DNA of 33,839 nt from an uncultured Ruminococcus sp. (GCA_902774325.1 CACYIC010000044.1:1-33839), one strand, 5' to 3'. Positions 1 through 9,072 are shown, counted from the stretch's first letter. Notes: generated from the sequence alone by a model not told the origin. Made by a program: numbers and translations.

Positions 1-149
1 TGTACTCACTGTAATTCCTTGAGCTTCTTCACTCAAAGTCATTACGGGTTTCTTTCTTTCCTTATTGTTCAATTTTCAAGGTTCTATGCACCTTTTGGGC
101 AACTTTTCGTATGAATTTTACGAGGTCGTTTCTCAATAGTGCGTTTGCT

Positions 150-178
150 ATTATACATCATTCAAGCCGTTTTGTCAA
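150..178 (-). promoter_or_regulatory. consensus sigma-A promoter of a leftward operon, probably rRNA
   Basis: On the minus strand TTGACA (173-178) and TATAAT (150-155) are separated by exactly 17 bases, a perfect consensus. Transcription would start near 143 and leave the window at position 1. The leader contains a segment at about 65-85 that reads ACCTTGAAAATTGAACAA on the minus strand. This resembles the leader found ahead of Firmicutes 16S rRNA genes, so I infer an rRNA operon just off the left edge. No rRNA sequence lies inside the window. Confidence 0.7.
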
Positions 179-347
179 GAGTTTTTTCAAAATTTTTCAA
201 AAAAACTTTTTGGGCTCAAATTCCGCACCGCAAGCGCCGACGCCGCTTTTCGCTGTCGTTTCGCGCTCACACTAATTGAGTATTATACTCCCCTGACGTC
301 GATTTGTCAATACCCGAATTTCGAAATTTAAAAATTTTAAATAACGG

Positions 348-376
348 TTGACTTTTTCGGGTTTTCTCTATATAAT
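348..376 (+). promoter_or_regulatory. sigma-A promoter of the leuA T-box transcript
   Basis: TTGACT (348-353) and TATAAT (371-376) have a 17-base spacer. The expected start near 383 is about 25 bases before the T-box fold and 310 bases before leuA. Confidence 0.8.
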
Positions 377-405
377 AGATAATACAAATTAAAACCCCTT
401 AAAAA

Positions 406-666
406 ACTGTGACGGGAACAAGATACGGTTTGTCTCGGCAAAGAGAGCCGGCGGCTGGTGTAAGTCGGCGCGAGAGGCTGTATGTATAGCTCATCCCCGA
501 GTTTTCCGTGTGAAGAAATGTAATGCGGAACGCAGGACTGCGTTATCGGTCAGGACCTTGCTGGAGGTCTGTGAGGAGCGGGCGGCGACGCGCGCTTGAA
601 TTTGGGTGGTACCACGATTTTTTCGTCCCTTAATGTAACTGCGGTTACTTTTAAGGGGCTTTTTTT
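406..666 (+). ncRNA. T-box leader (leucine-specific) controlling leuA
   Basis: The T-box signature GGGTGGTACCACG ends at 616. It is followed by a competing terminator hairpin (626-660) and a T-run. Upstream, the stem I landmarks AGAGAGCCGG and ATCCCCGAG are present. The triplet directly before ATCCCCGAG is CTC at 490-492, a leucine codon at the usual specifier position. The T before ACC in the T-box bulge would pair with the A discriminator base of tRNA-Leu. Uncharged tRNA-Leu should therefore stabilise the antiterminator and switch on leuA. The specifier reading is by alignment to known T-boxes, not by folding. Confidence 0.93.
626..666 (+). terminator. regulated terminator of the T-box leader
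   Basis: CCCTTAA pairs with TTAAGGG around an inner GTAAC/GTTAC stem, followed by seven T. Its left arm lies just after the T-box bulge sequence, as expected for the antiterminator/terminator switch. Confidence 0.85.
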
Positions 667-692
667 GAGTAAAGATTATGGAGGAAACAAAG

Positions 693-2381
693 ATGAAACC
701 GAGTTTTGAAAAGTACATTCCTTTTCAGCAAATCAACCTGCCCGACCGAACCTGGCCGGACAAGACCATCACAAAGGCGCCGATCTGGTGCAGCGTCGAT
801 CTGCGCGACGGCAACCAGTCGCTCGTCGATCCGATGACCCTCAAGGAGAAGCTGGAGTTTTTCCACGCGCTCGTTGACATGGGCTTCAAGGAGATCGAGA
901 TCGGCTTTCCGAGCGCCTCGGAAACCGAGTATGAGATCTGCCGCGAGCTGATCGAGAACAACCATATCCCCGACGACGTCACCATCCAGGTGCTGGTGCA
1001 GGCGCGCGAGCACCTCATCCACAAGACCTTTGAGGCGATCAGGGGCGCGAAGAACGTAATTGTCCACTTCTACAACTCGACCTCTACCTTACAGCGCAAG
1101 GTCGTATTTAAAACAGATATGCAGGGCGTTATCGACATAGCCGTTGAGGGCGCGCGCCTCATAAAGAAGCTCACCGACGAATACAACGGCGACACCAATA
1201 TCCGCTTTGAGTATTCTCCCGAGAGCTTCAGCGGCACCGAGCCGGACAACGCGGTGGCGATCTGCGACAGAGTGATGGAGGAGCTCGGCTCCACCAAGGA
1301 AAACCCCGTTATCCTCAACCTTCCAAACACTGTTGAGATGTGCACGCCCAACACCTACGCCGACCAGATCGAGTATTTTATCCGCCATCTCAAAAACCGC
1401 GAGGCGGCGATCATCAGCATCCATCCTCACAACGACCGCGGCTGCGGAGTGGCTGCCGGCGAGCTTGCACTGCTGGCGGGAGCCGAGCGCGTCGAGGGCA
1501 CGCTCTTCGGAAACGGCGAGCGCACGGGCAACATGGATATCGTCACCATGGGACTCAACATGTTCACTCAGGGCGTTGATCCCAAGCTCGATTTCTCCAA
1601 TCTCCCCAAGCTCCGCGATATTTACGAGCGCTGCACCGGAATGAAGATCGACCCGCGTCAGCCCTACATCGGCGAGCTGGTATTCACGGCTTTTTCGGGC
1701 TCGCACCAGGACGCCATCAACAAGGGTCATCAGTACATGAAGGAGAGCGGAACCGAATACTGGGAGATCCCCTATCTCCCGATCGACCCCGCCGACGTCG
1801 GCAGAGAGTACGAGCCGATCATCAGGATCAACTCGCAGTCCGGCAAGGGCGGCGCCGCCTTTGTCATGAGCAACAACTTCGGCTATGATCTTCCCAAGCG
1901 GATGCACCCCGAATTCTCCAAGCTCGTCCAGGCGAAATGCGAGGAGCTCGAGAGAGAGCTGATCCCCAAGGAGCTCTTCGAGGTATTCGAGAAGAATTAT
2001 CTGCGCCATCCGATGAAGTACACCCTGCTCAGCCGCAAGATCTATGAGGAGAGCGACGAATACGGCAGGGACTACGTCCACTTCAAGGGCAGAATGAGGA
2101 TCGACGGCAGCTCCGAGGTCAAGCTCAAGGGCACCGGAAACGGCCCGATAGACGCCTTTTTCAACGCTTTGAAATCGGTAGGCATTGACAGCTACAAATT
2201 CATCTCATACAGCCAGCACGCTATCGGCGAGGGCTCTGACGCCAAGGCGGTTTCGTATATCGAGCTGAAAAAGCCGGACGGCAAAAACATTTTCGGCATA
2301 GGAATAGACTCAAACGTAAATATAGCCTCCGTCCTCGGCGTTCTCAACGCCATCAACAGAGCGGAAGCGAAAAACAACTGA
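693..2381 (+). CDS. leuA: 2-isopropylmalate synthase (long LeuA type)
   Basis: Catalyses condensation of acetyl-CoA with 2-oxoisovalerate, the committed step of leucine synthesis, in the cytoplasm. The N-terminal half is a HMGL-like TIM barrel with the SVDLRDGNQ motif (about residues 34-42) and the metal-binding HPHNDRG motif (about 242-248). The C-terminal 130 residues form the LeuA allosteric domain, where leucine feedback inhibition acts in this family. At 562 residues it matches the longer actinobacterial/clostridial LeuA form rather than the shorter E. coli form. An in-frame ATG at 678 exists, but the ribosome site GGAGGAA (680-686) fits the ATG at 693 with normal spacing, so 693 is the start. 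It is a single-gene transcript between the leucine T-box and a strong terminator. Confidence 0.96.
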   Translation: MKPSFEKYIPFQQINLPDRTWPDKTITKAPIWCSVDLRDGNQSLVDPMTLKEKLEFFHALVDMGFKEIEIGFPSASETEYEICRELIENNHIPDDVTIQVLVQAREHLIHKTFEAIRGAKNVIVHFYNSTSTLQRKVVFKTDMQGVIDIAVEGARLIKKLTDEYNGDTNIRFEYSPESFSGTEPDNAVAICDRVMEELGSTKENPVILNLPNTVEMCTPNTYADQIEYFIRHLKNREAAIISIHPHNDRGCGVAAGELALLAGAERVEGTLFGNGERTGNMDIVTMGLNMFTQGVDPKLDFSNLPKLRDIYERCTGMKIDPRQPYIGELVFTAFSGSHQDAINKGHQYMKESGTEYWEIPYLPIDPADVGREYEPIIRINSQSGKGGAAFVMSNNFGYDLPKRMHPEFSKLVQAKCEELERELIPKELFEVFEKNYLRHPMKYTLLSRKIYEESDEYGRDYVHFKGRMRIDGSSEVKLKGTGNGPIDAFFNALKSVGIDSYKFISYSQHAIGEGSDAKAVSYIELKKPDGKNIFGIGIDSNVNIASVLGVLNAINRAEAKNN

Positions 2382-2403
2382 TTTTTGAATAGAGAATAAC
2401 CGC

Positions 2404-2454
2404 GGTCGGGCGGAAGGGTTCGTTTATGATGAACCTTTCCGCCCGACCTTTTTT
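2404..2454 (+). terminator. terminator of leuA
   Basis: An 18-base inverted repeat (2404-2421 with 2431-2448, one mismatch) is followed by six T. The arm sequence GGTCGGGC recurs in a palindrome at 33743-33788. Confidence 0.92.
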
Positions 2455-2499
2455 ACAGATCAGATTTTGGATTTTAGATTTGAGAGTTGAGAGCCGAAG

Positions 2500-5400
2500 C
2501 TATTGCGCCTTTACGTCCGCTCTGGAGACGTATTTGCCGTTGTCGAGCAGGTACCAAACGCTGCCGTAGCCGTTCTTGACGGTTGCGACGGCGGTCACGC
2601 TCGTCCATCTCTTGTAGGTCGCGGTCAGAGCGCACTTGGTATATGGACCGCTGTAGGCGTAAACCGTATCGTTCGCGATGCGCAGGGGGATCGTTTCCTC
2701 AGACAGGATCTCTACGCTGTCGGGGTCGTAGTTTCCGCAGCCGTATTTGCACATGAAGTTCGTACCGAAATCATGCTCGCACATTTCGATCGCGACCTCC
2801 TCGGTCTTTCCGCAGATCTTGCACTTGCGGGTTCCCGCGCCCTCTTCCATGCAGGTCGCGGGCTTGGTTATCTCGGTATCCGCCCATTCGTGAGTCTTGT
2901 GAACCACGACGTCGGCGTTTGAGACATAGCTTCCGTTATCGAGTTTGTACCAGGTGCTGCCGTAGCCGTTCTTGACGGAGGATACGGCGGTCAGCATCTT
3001 TCCTTTTTTGTAGGCAGCCTTCTCAGCGCACTTTGTATAAGGTCCGCTGTAGGCTTTTATGCTGCTCTTCTCGACATAGAGCGAGATCTTTTCGGCGGAA
3101 ACCTCAGTCACGCTGTCGGGATCAAAGGTTCCGCAGCCGTAGGCGCAAAGATGGTTTGAACCGAACTTGTGAGCCAGCTTGGGTATCTTTCTGACCTCGG
3201 TCTTTCCGCAGATCTGACAGGTGCAGGTCTTTGAGCCTTCCGCCGTGCAGGTCGCGGATCTTGTGACGCTTCCGCTGTCCCACTTGTGCTCGTTGTGGAT
3301 CACAACGTCGGCGCTCGCTATGAAATTACCGCCGCTCAGCTTGTACCAAACGCTCTTGAAGCCGTTCTTCACGGTTGAAACGGAGGTGATCTCCTTTCCG
3401 GCGCTGTACGTCGCCTTCCTTGCGCATGAGGTGTACGGTCCGCTGTAGGCTGCCGCGCCGTCCGTGATAACATAAAGCTTGTTCTGCTCGCCCGAGATCG
3501 CCGTCACGCTGTCGGGATCGTAGTTTCCGCAGCCGTAGACGCACATGAAGCCCGAGCCGTACTTGTGGGATACCTTGCCGAGAGTCCTTGTCTCGCTGTG
3601 TCCGCAAAGCGTGCAGGTGAATACCTTTTTGCCCTCCTTCATGCAGGTCGGGGAAACGGTCACCGTGCCGCCGTTCCAGGTGTGGGTGTTGTGGACCGCG
3701 ACGTTTGAATTGACGATATAGTTGCCGTTGTCGAGCTTGTACCAAATGCTGCCGTAGCCGTTTTTCACCGTTGAAACGGCGTTGAGCATGGCGCCCTTTT
3801 TGTAGCCTATGACCTCTCTGCACTTGGTATAGGGTCCGCTGTAGGCGATCGAGTTGGCGCTTGTGACATACAGCTTGTTGGCGGCGCTCGAAACCGTCTT
3901 CACGCTCGAGGGATTATAGTTTCCGCAGCCGTACTTGCACATGAAGTCGCTGCCGTAGGAGTGCCCTGTTTTGGGAAGAACCTCTGTTCTGGTCTTGCCG
4001 CAGACTGTGCAGGTGTAGGTCTTTATTCCTGTCTTTTGGCAGGTCGGAGCCTCCGTCACCTTTCCGGTGTTCCACTTCTCGGAGTTGTGGACGACCACGT
4101 TCTCCTCATAAATGTAGTTGCCGTCGCTGAGCTTGTACCATACGTTCTTATAAGCGTTCTTCAGGGTCTGAACCGAGGTGAGTATCTTGTTCTTGTTCTG
4201 CTTGGAAACCACCGCGCAGGTATCGTAGGGTCCCTTGCGGATGGGAGCGCCGTTCTTGACTACGCAGAGGGTGTTCTTAGCGCTAGAGGTAACGCTGACG
4301 CTCTTGGGGTCGAAGTTTCCGCAGCCGAACTTGCACATATGATCGCTGCCGTACTGATGACCGACCTTCGCGACGACCTCCGTCCTGGTCTTTCCGCAGA
4401 TCGTGCAGGTGAAGGTCTTTACGCCTGTCTTTTGGCAGGTCGGGGCGGTCGTGATCTTTCCGCTGTCCCATTTATCGGAATTGTGGATAGCGACATTTCC
4501 CGAATAAATATAATTTCCGTCGCTGAGCTTGTACCAGACGTTGTTGTGCGCGTTCTTCAAGGTCTGAACCGAGGTGAGCATCTTGCCCTTGTTCTGCTTG
4601 GAAACCACCGCGCAGGTATCGTAGGGTCCCTTGCGGATGGGAGCGCCGCTTTCGACTACGCAGAGGGTGTTCTTAGCGTTAGAGGTAACGCTGACGCTCT
4701 TGGGATCAAATGCGCCGCAGCCGAACTTGCACATATGATTGCTGCCGTACTGATGACCGACCTTCGCGACGACCTCCGTCCTGGTCTTTCCGCAGACCGT
4801 GCAGGTGAAGGTCTTTACGCCTGTCTTTTGGCAGGTCGGGGCGGTCGTGATCTTTCCGCTGTCCCATTTCTCCGTATTGTGTACCGTTACGTTGTTGGCG
4901 AAGATATAGGTGCCGTTGCTTAGCTTGTACCAATAATTTTCGTAACCGTTCTGAAGCTTTTGAACGCTGTTGAGAACAGTGCCGTTTCTGACTGTTGACT
5001 TTATGCTGCACTTGTCGTAAGGGCCGCTGCGCAAAGGCGCGGAGTCCTTGATAACGCACAGCTTGGCGTTGTAATTCTGAATATTTTTCAGGCTGTTGGG
5101 GTTGAAAGTGCCGCAGCCGAACTTGCACATATAGTCCGAGGAGTATTTGTGTCCGCAGGCGGGAATAGTCTCGTATGTGCTGTATCCGCAGACGGTGCAG
5201 GTGTATTTCTTCTGACCCGCGGAGTAGCAGGTCGCCCCCTTCGTGACGGTTCCGCTGTTATAGTTATGGTAGTTATGGGGAGTAACGTAATCGTCGAATA
5301 TATAATTGCCGTTACTCAGCCTGTACCATGTGTTTTTATATCCGTTCTTGACCGTCGCGTTATAGCTCAATCTTGTGCCTTTTGAGTATTGCGCTGTCGT

Positions 5401-6120
5401 CGGGCAATCCCCGTAGGGGCCGGAATGAGCGGGGCCGGCCTTTATCACCACGAGATCACCGCCCGAGTACGACGTAAAGGTGACGCCCGTATAATTTCCG
5501 CAGCCGTAGGTGCAGAAGTAATTGCTGCCCCAGCAATGTCCAACGGTGCCGAGGGTTTCCTTTACGGTGTAGCCGCAGACGCACTTACCGGTTTTTTCAC
5601 CGGATACTCTGCACGTCGCGTTCCTTGTCACGGAATAGCTGAATTTATGATTCGTATGCGGTTTGGCGTGACCCTCATAAAGATAGCCTCCGCTTGTCTT
5701 GTACCACCAATTGCCCTTTAAGTTTTTGATCTTGTCGCTCGCATATACGATCTCGCCCTTTTTTAAGGTCTTGATGATCTTGTCTTTATTTGTATAACCC
5801 ATGCGGACGTAAGCTTCGTTGTCCAAAATATCCAGATATCCGCTGTAGCCGACCTCCTCCTGACCGAGCTTCGCCGCCTGCGCGTCTTTTCCGAGCGCTT
5901 CGGAGATTTTCCCGGAACCATTATCGGCGCCGACGTCATCGGCATCAGTTCCCGCAGGCGCGGTGCTTTCCGTGGCGGCGGGAGCGGAGGTCTCCGCCGT
6001 CGAAGCCGAGTCGGGCGTCGCGGCGTCCTGCGGCGTTCCCGAGCAGCCGCTCAGCGCAAGGCTTGCCGACATCATACAGGCGATCAACACCGCCGTTATC
6101 CTCGTGCGCAGCTTATTCAT
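2500..6120 (-). CDS. large lipoprotein with nine SH3-like/Cys-rich repeat units
   Basis: A surface lipoprotein of 1206 residues. Residues 1-26 form a lipoprotein signal ending LALSGC (Cys26), followed by an Ala/Thr/Ser-rich spacer of about 50 residues. The rest is a divergent first unit and then repeats of about 130 residues. Each repeat has an SH3-like half (GPYxxC, then WYKLxxGxYI) and a Cys-rich half (PTCxxxG, TCTxCGKT, GHxYGS, MCKFGCG) that looks like a zinc ribbon. There are nine SH3-like halves, the last ending the protein, and eight Cys-rich halves. Repeats 3 and 4 are almost identical at DNA level, suggesting recent unit duplication. I chose the ATG at 6120 because AAGGAG sits nine bases upstream; in-frame starts further upstream would lie at or above the promoter. 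The function is unknown; wall or ligand binding is an inference from the SH3-like units. Confidence 0.88.
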   Translation of the reverse strand: MNKLRTRITAVLIACMMSASLALSGCSGTPQDAATPDSASTAETSAPAATESTAPAGTDADDVGADNGSGKISEALGKDAQAAKLGQEEVGYSGYLDILDNEAYVRMGYTNKDKIIKTLKKGEIVYASDKIKNLKGNWWYKTSGGYLYEGHAKPHTNHKFSYSVTRNATCRVSGEKTGKCVCGYTVKETLGTVGHCWGSNYFCTYGCGNYTGVTFTSYSGGDLVVIKAGPAHSGPYGDCPTTAQYSKGTRLSYNATVKNGYKNTWYRLSNGNYIFDDYVTPHNYHNYNSGTVTKGATCYSAGQKKYTCTVCGYSTYETIPACGHKYSSDYMCKFGCGTFNPNSLKNIQNYNAKLCVIKDSAPLRSGPYDKCSIKSTVRNGTVLNSVQKLQNGYENYWYKLSNGTYIFANNVTVHNTEKWDSGKITTAPTCQKTGVKTFTCTVCGKTRTEVVAKVGHQYGSNHMCKFGCGAFDPKSVSVTSNAKNTLCVVESGAPIRKGPYDTCAVVSKQNKGKMLTSVQTLKNAHNNVWYKLSDGNYIYSGNVAIHNSDKWDSGKITTAPTCQKTGVKTFTCTICGKTRTEVVAKVGHQYGSDHMCKFGCGNFDPKSVSVTSSAKNTLCVVKNGAPIRKGPYDTCAVVSKQNKNKILTSVQTLKNAYKNVWYKLSDGNYIYEENVVVHNSEKWNTGKVTEAPTCQKTGIKTYTCTVCGKTRTEVLPKTGHSYGSDFMCKYGCGNYNPSSVKTVSSAANKLYVTSANSIAYSGPYTKCREVIGYKKGAMLNAVSTVKNGYGSIWYKLDNGNYIVNSNVAVHNTHTWNGGTVTVSPTCMKEGKKVFTCTLCGHSETRTLGKVSHKYGSGFMCVYGCGNYDPDSVTAISGEQNKLYVITDGAAAYSGPYTSCARKATYSAGKEITSVSTVKNGFKSVWYKLSGGNFIASADVVIHNEHKWDSGSVTRSATCTAEGSKTCTCQICGKTEVRKIPKLAHKFGSNHLCAYGCGTFDPDSVTEVSAEKISLYVEKSSIKAYSGPYTKCAEKAAYKKGKMLTAVSSVKNGYGSTWYKLDNGSYVSNADVVVHKTHEWADTEITKPATCMEEGAGTRKCKICGKTEEVAIEMCEHDFGTNFMCKYGCGNYDPDSVEILSEETIPLRIANDTVYAYSGPYTKCALTATYKRWTSVTAVATVKNGYGSVWYLLDNGKYVSRADVKAQ

Positions 6121-6233
6121 AAAATGCATCTCCTTCTCAATCGCTTTTCCGATTTTCCCGAAAACCCGGGCGCGCTCTTTGCCCCGGCAGATCAGTCTTT
6201 TCGGTCTGTAAAGATCTGGTATTCGTATGACAT

Positions 6234-6262
6234 ATAATATCATATTTTTTTGACTTTTTCAA
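6234..6262 (-). promoter_or_regulatory. sigma-A promoter of the large repeat lipoprotein
   Basis: On the minus strand TTGAAA (6257-6262) and TATTAT (6234-6239) have a 17-base spacer. Transcription would start near 6227, about 107 bases before the ATG at 6120. Confidence 0.65.
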
Positions 6263-6285
6263 TGTTTTTTGGGCAATAGGATAAA

Positions 6286-6322
6286 AAGCCGCCCTTTCCG
6301 ACAGAAATATCGGAAAGGGCTG
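6286..6322 (-). terminator. terminator of the 6335-7954 gene
   Basis: GCCCTTTCCGA (6291-6301) and its exact complement (6310-6320) form an 11-bp stem. On the minus strand it is followed by GGCTTTTTA. It separates the two paralogous repeat genes. Confidence 0.88.
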
Positions 6323-6334
6323 TCTGAAAAAGGA

Positions 6335-7954
6335 TTATTTTTGTACAACGTCCGCTCTGGAGACGTATTTGCCGTTGTCGAGCTTGTACCAAACGCTGCC
6401 GTAGCCGTTCCTGACGGCGGCGACGGCGGTCACGCTCGTCCATCTCTTGTAGGTCGCTGCGACCTTGCAGCCGGTATATGGACCGCTGTAGGCGTAAACC
6501 GTATCGTTCGCGATGCGCAGCTCGACCCTCGCGGTCGAAACCGTCGTTACGCTCTTGGGGTCGAAGCTCTTGCAGCCGTAGACGCACAGGTGGCTGCTCG
6601 CGTTGTATTTGTGGGCGCATTTCGGGATCGTCTCGGTTGTGGTCGTGCCGCAGACCGCGCACTTGCGCACCCTTGTTCCCGTCGAGTGACAGGTCGGGGA
6701 TTTTGTCACCGTACCGCCGTCCCACTTGTGGGAATTATGCAGAGCGACGTCCGAGTTGGGGACGTAGCTTCCGTTCTCGAGCTTGTACCAGGTGCTGCCG
6801 TAGCCGTTTTTGACCGTCAGAACAGAGGTCACGTTCGTGCCCTTCTTGTAGGTCGCGATCACCTTGCAGCCGGAATAAGGGCCGCCGTAAGCGGGAACGG
6901 TATCCTTTTGGATCCTCAGAGTATTGCGGGAGGTCGAAGTCGTCGTAACGCTCGAGGGGTCGCAGGTCTTGCAGCCTCGGGTGCACAAGTAGTTGGAGCC
7001 GAAATTGTGACCCCTGGCGGCGATCGTCTTGCTCTGCTTGCCTCCGCAGCGCGAACAGGCTCTTGTCTGAGTGCCCGACGCGGTGCAGGTCGCGGACTTC
7101 GTCACCGTCCATGAGCCGTAGCTGTGACCCGGCGCCGCTATGGTCTGGCTCTGCTTGCAGCCGCAGCGCGAGCAGGTCTTGGTCTTGGTTCCCGAGGTCG
7201 TGCAGGTCGCCTTTGTCGTCACCGTCCACGAGCCGTAGCTGTGACCGAGGGCTGAGATCGCCTCGTCATAATACGCGCTGCAGATCAGGCAGTAATGCCT
7301 TCTTTTTCCCGCGGAGGTGCACGTCGGCGAAACGAGTATCTGACCGTCGTTCCAAACGTGCTCGGTATGGATATCTCCGGAGCCGCTGACGGTGAAGGTC
7401 TTTCTGATCGACTCCGCGGCGCTTGTCAAAACGCTGTATTCGCTCTGGTAGCGCCTGTCGAGATCGTCGGAAGGACCCGAGGTGTGACCGGGTCTTAACC
7501 ATCTTACGTCCGTGGGACCCTCCCAGAAGAAATAATAGGACGAGCTCTCGCCGAGATATCCTCCCCTGTTTTCATAACCGTTGCTTTTGGTGATCCCCGG
7601 CTTGCTCTTTGATATCGCGTAGATCCACATCACCTGACCGCAGCGGTTCGGGTAATTGTCGTCGAGCTCCCTGTGACAGAAAACCACCGTTCCGCGGCGG
7701 TCGGAGCCCTCGACGTCCGAAAACTCCTTTACCTTTCCGTAAAGCAGCCAATTGTCGGACAAGGTCACGCTCCAGCCGAATCTTGTATTCTGATATCTTT
7801 GCGTGCCGAGCTCAACGCCGCCCGGGGCGCCGAGGCTCTCCGCCGTCCCGCCTCCCGCTTCCGCTGCCGAGACTGCCGAGGGCACGGCTGCGGCGATCGA
7901 GGCGATCATTACGAACATGAGCGCGGCAAGCGCCTTTCTGATTATTTTGGTCAT
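6335..7954 (-). CDS. exported protein with N-terminal domain plus SH3-like/Cys-rich repeats
   Basis: A 539-residue paralogue of the gene to its left. Residues 1-31 are a signal peptide ending SAVSA/AEA. Residues about 45-190 form a separate domain (QRYQNTRFGWSVTLSDNW onwards) that I do not recognise. Then come two short Cys-rich units, each starting GHSYGSWTVT, and after them SH3-like units of the GPYxxC...WYKL type alternating with Cys-rich halves. The last about 60 residues are nearly the same as the end of the neighbouring protein. The TTG at 7963 is too close to GGAGG (7966-7970); the ATG at 7954 is placed correctly. No enzyme motif was seen; a cell-surface role is inferred from the signal peptide and repeats. 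Confidence 0.85.
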   Translation of the reverse strand: MTKIIRKALAALMFVMIASIAAAVPSAVSAAEAGGGTAESLGAPGGVELGTQRYQNTRFGWSVTLSDNWLLYGKVKEFSDVEGSDRRGTVVFCHRELDDNYPNRCGQVMWIYAISKSKPGITKSNGYENRGGYLGESSSYYFFWEGPTDVRWLRPGHTSGPSDDLDRRYQSEYSVLTSAAESIRKTFTVSGSGDIHTEHVWNDGQILVSPTCTSAGKRRHYCLICSAYYDEAISALGHSYGSWTVTTKATCTTSGTKTKTCSRCGCKQSQTIAAPGHSYGSWTVTKSATCTASGTQTRACSRCGGKQSKTIAARGHNFGSNYLCTRGCKTCDPSSVTTTSTSRNTLRIQKDTVPAYGGPYSGCKVIATYKKGTNVTSVLTVKNGYGSTWYKLENGSYVPNSDVALHNSHKWDGGTVTKSPTCHSTGTRVRKCAVCGTTTTETIPKCAHKYNASSHLCVYGCKSFDPKSVTTVSTARVELRIANDTVYAYSGPYTGCKVAATYKRWTSVTAVAAVRNGYGSVWYKLDNGKYVSRADVVQK

Positions 7955-7997
7955 ACTCTTCAAAGCCTCCTTTTATCAAATAATATCTGCCGCTTTT

Positions 7998-8026
7998 ATT
8001 TTACAATATATTCCGCGATATTTCAA
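7998..8026 (-). promoter_or_regulatory. sigma-A promoter of the 6335-7954 gene
   Basis: TTGAAA (8021-8026) and TAAAAT (7998-8003) on the minus strand, 17-base spacer, about 45 bases before the start codon. Confidence 0.7.
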
Positions 8027-8110
8027 TACTTTGACAGGCTTTATTGTACTCCGAGGCTGAAATATTGAGCCTTGGCAAGCTTACGCCCGAGCTTCGCCCA
8101 TAAGCCGAAC

Positions 8111-8170
8111 GCGCAAAGCGATTTCCGCGGTATGACGCTCGACTTTTGCTTAGAGGAAATCGCTTTGCGC
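8111..8170. repeat. perfect 16-bp inverted repeat with 28-base loop
   Basis: GCGCAAAGCGATTTCC at 8111-8126 is exactly complementary to 8155-8170. It lies just after the end of the membrane-protein gene on the minus strand but has no T-run on either side, so a simple terminator role is uncertain. Confidence 0.85.
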
Positions 8171-8203
8171 GTGAGATATTCTTGCAGCTTTAGATCAAGG
8201 GTA

Positions 8204-8950
8204 TCAGCCGATACCGAAGAAACTAAGGATATTGAAGCCCGTGGGCAGCGGAATGGTGCACATATAGATCGTAGCGAGAACGTCGCCGACGACCGCGACG
8301 ATAAGCACGACCGCGCGGTTAGGCAGGCTCTTGAAGATCCCTACGATACCGAGCAGGAACAGCACTACGGAAAAGATGACGTTGACCAGATTATAGGCGT
8401 CGCCGTGGGCGTTGTCCGCCTTGCCCTCCTCGAGCAGATTCTGCGACTCTTCGATAAGCTCGTTGGAGTGGGTAAAATATTTTTCGACCGTGCCCTCGAC
8501 CTGGAAGGGCGAAACCATATCACTGTCCATTTTGCTGATCGCTTCCGTCATGATTTCGCTGCTGTTCTGATTGATGTACGTCTCCATCTTATTCCGGTAG
8601 ATCTCAGCCTCTTCCGTACTTCCCTTCATTTCGGCGACCTCGGCGTCGATCGAATAGTCGATAGCGGTGTTCCACGCCATCAGATCGGAAAGATAAAGCT
8701 GCATTGCCGCGTTGTATTCCGCATTGCCCTCGGCGGCGAGGTTGTTGCTCTTTGTATAGTTCGTCGCCTGATTTCCGCCGTGAAGCGAGCCTATCCATGT
8801 AGCCCAGGCGGTGAGCAGGGCGGTGATGCCCAGGAATACCGCGCAAATAACCTCGATGCGGTTTGATGTGAAAAACTTCTTCTTTCCGGGAGCCTCATAT
8901 TTGGCGGCTTCCGCCTCGGCTGCCTCGAGCTCTTTGATTTCTTCTGACAT
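8204..8950 (-). CDS. membrane protein of unknown function, three predicted TM segments
   Basis: A 248-residue protein. The N-terminus is acidic and Ala/Glu-rich (residues 1-25), followed by a first membrane helix (about 32-53). A long soluble, probably helical, region of about 130 residues rich in Glu, Asn and Tyr comes next, then two hydrophobic segments near the C-terminus (about 187-206 and 211-232). No catalytic motif is visible. The soluble part has the look of a coiled or four-helix domain between membrane anchors. GAGGAA lies 5-10 bases before the ATG. It has its own promoter and no obvious operon partner. I do not recognise a family with confidence. Confidence 0.85.
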   Translation of the reverse strand: MSEEIKELEAAEAEAAKYEAPGKKKFFTSNRIEVICAVFLGITALLTAWATWIGSLHGGNQATNYTKSNNLAAEGNAEYNAAMQLYLSDLMAWNTAIDYSIDAEVAEMKGSTEEAEIYRNKMETYINQNSSEIMTEAISKMDSDMVSPFQVEGTVEKYFTHSNELIEESQNLLEEGKADNAHGDAYNLVNVIFSVVLFLLGIVGIFKSLPNRAVVLIVAVVGDVLATIYMCTIPLPTGFNILSFFGIG

Positions 8951-8977
8951 ATTGTTCCTCCGTCCTTTTGTGTATCT

Positions 8978-9027
8978 ATTGCGTAAAAACGCAATAACAT
9001 TATAGCATATTGCGGAGCCGATAACAA
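8978..9027 (-). promoter_or_regulatory. promoter plus operator-like palindrome of the membrane-protein gene
   Basis: TTGTTA (9022-9027) and TATAAT (8999-9004) on the minus strand have a 17-base spacer. A 7-bp palindrome, ATTGCGT with ACGCAAT around AAAA (8978-8995), lies immediately downstream in the leader, where a repressor could bind. The operator role is inference. Confidence 0.6.
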
Positions 9028-9072
9028 ATGATTTTTTTTGCGGGCGGCAAGATTTAGATAATCTGACGTCTG

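Noticed and set aside
1-150. rRNA gene at the left edge
   Set aside because: Only the promoter and leader-like sequence are present; no 16S or 23S sequence is visible.
2503-2922. plus-strand open frames within the repeat lipoprotein genes (also near 3961-4923 and 6269-7114)
   Set aside because: They repeat with the same period as the minus-strand genes and have no ribosome sites, so they are complement shadows.
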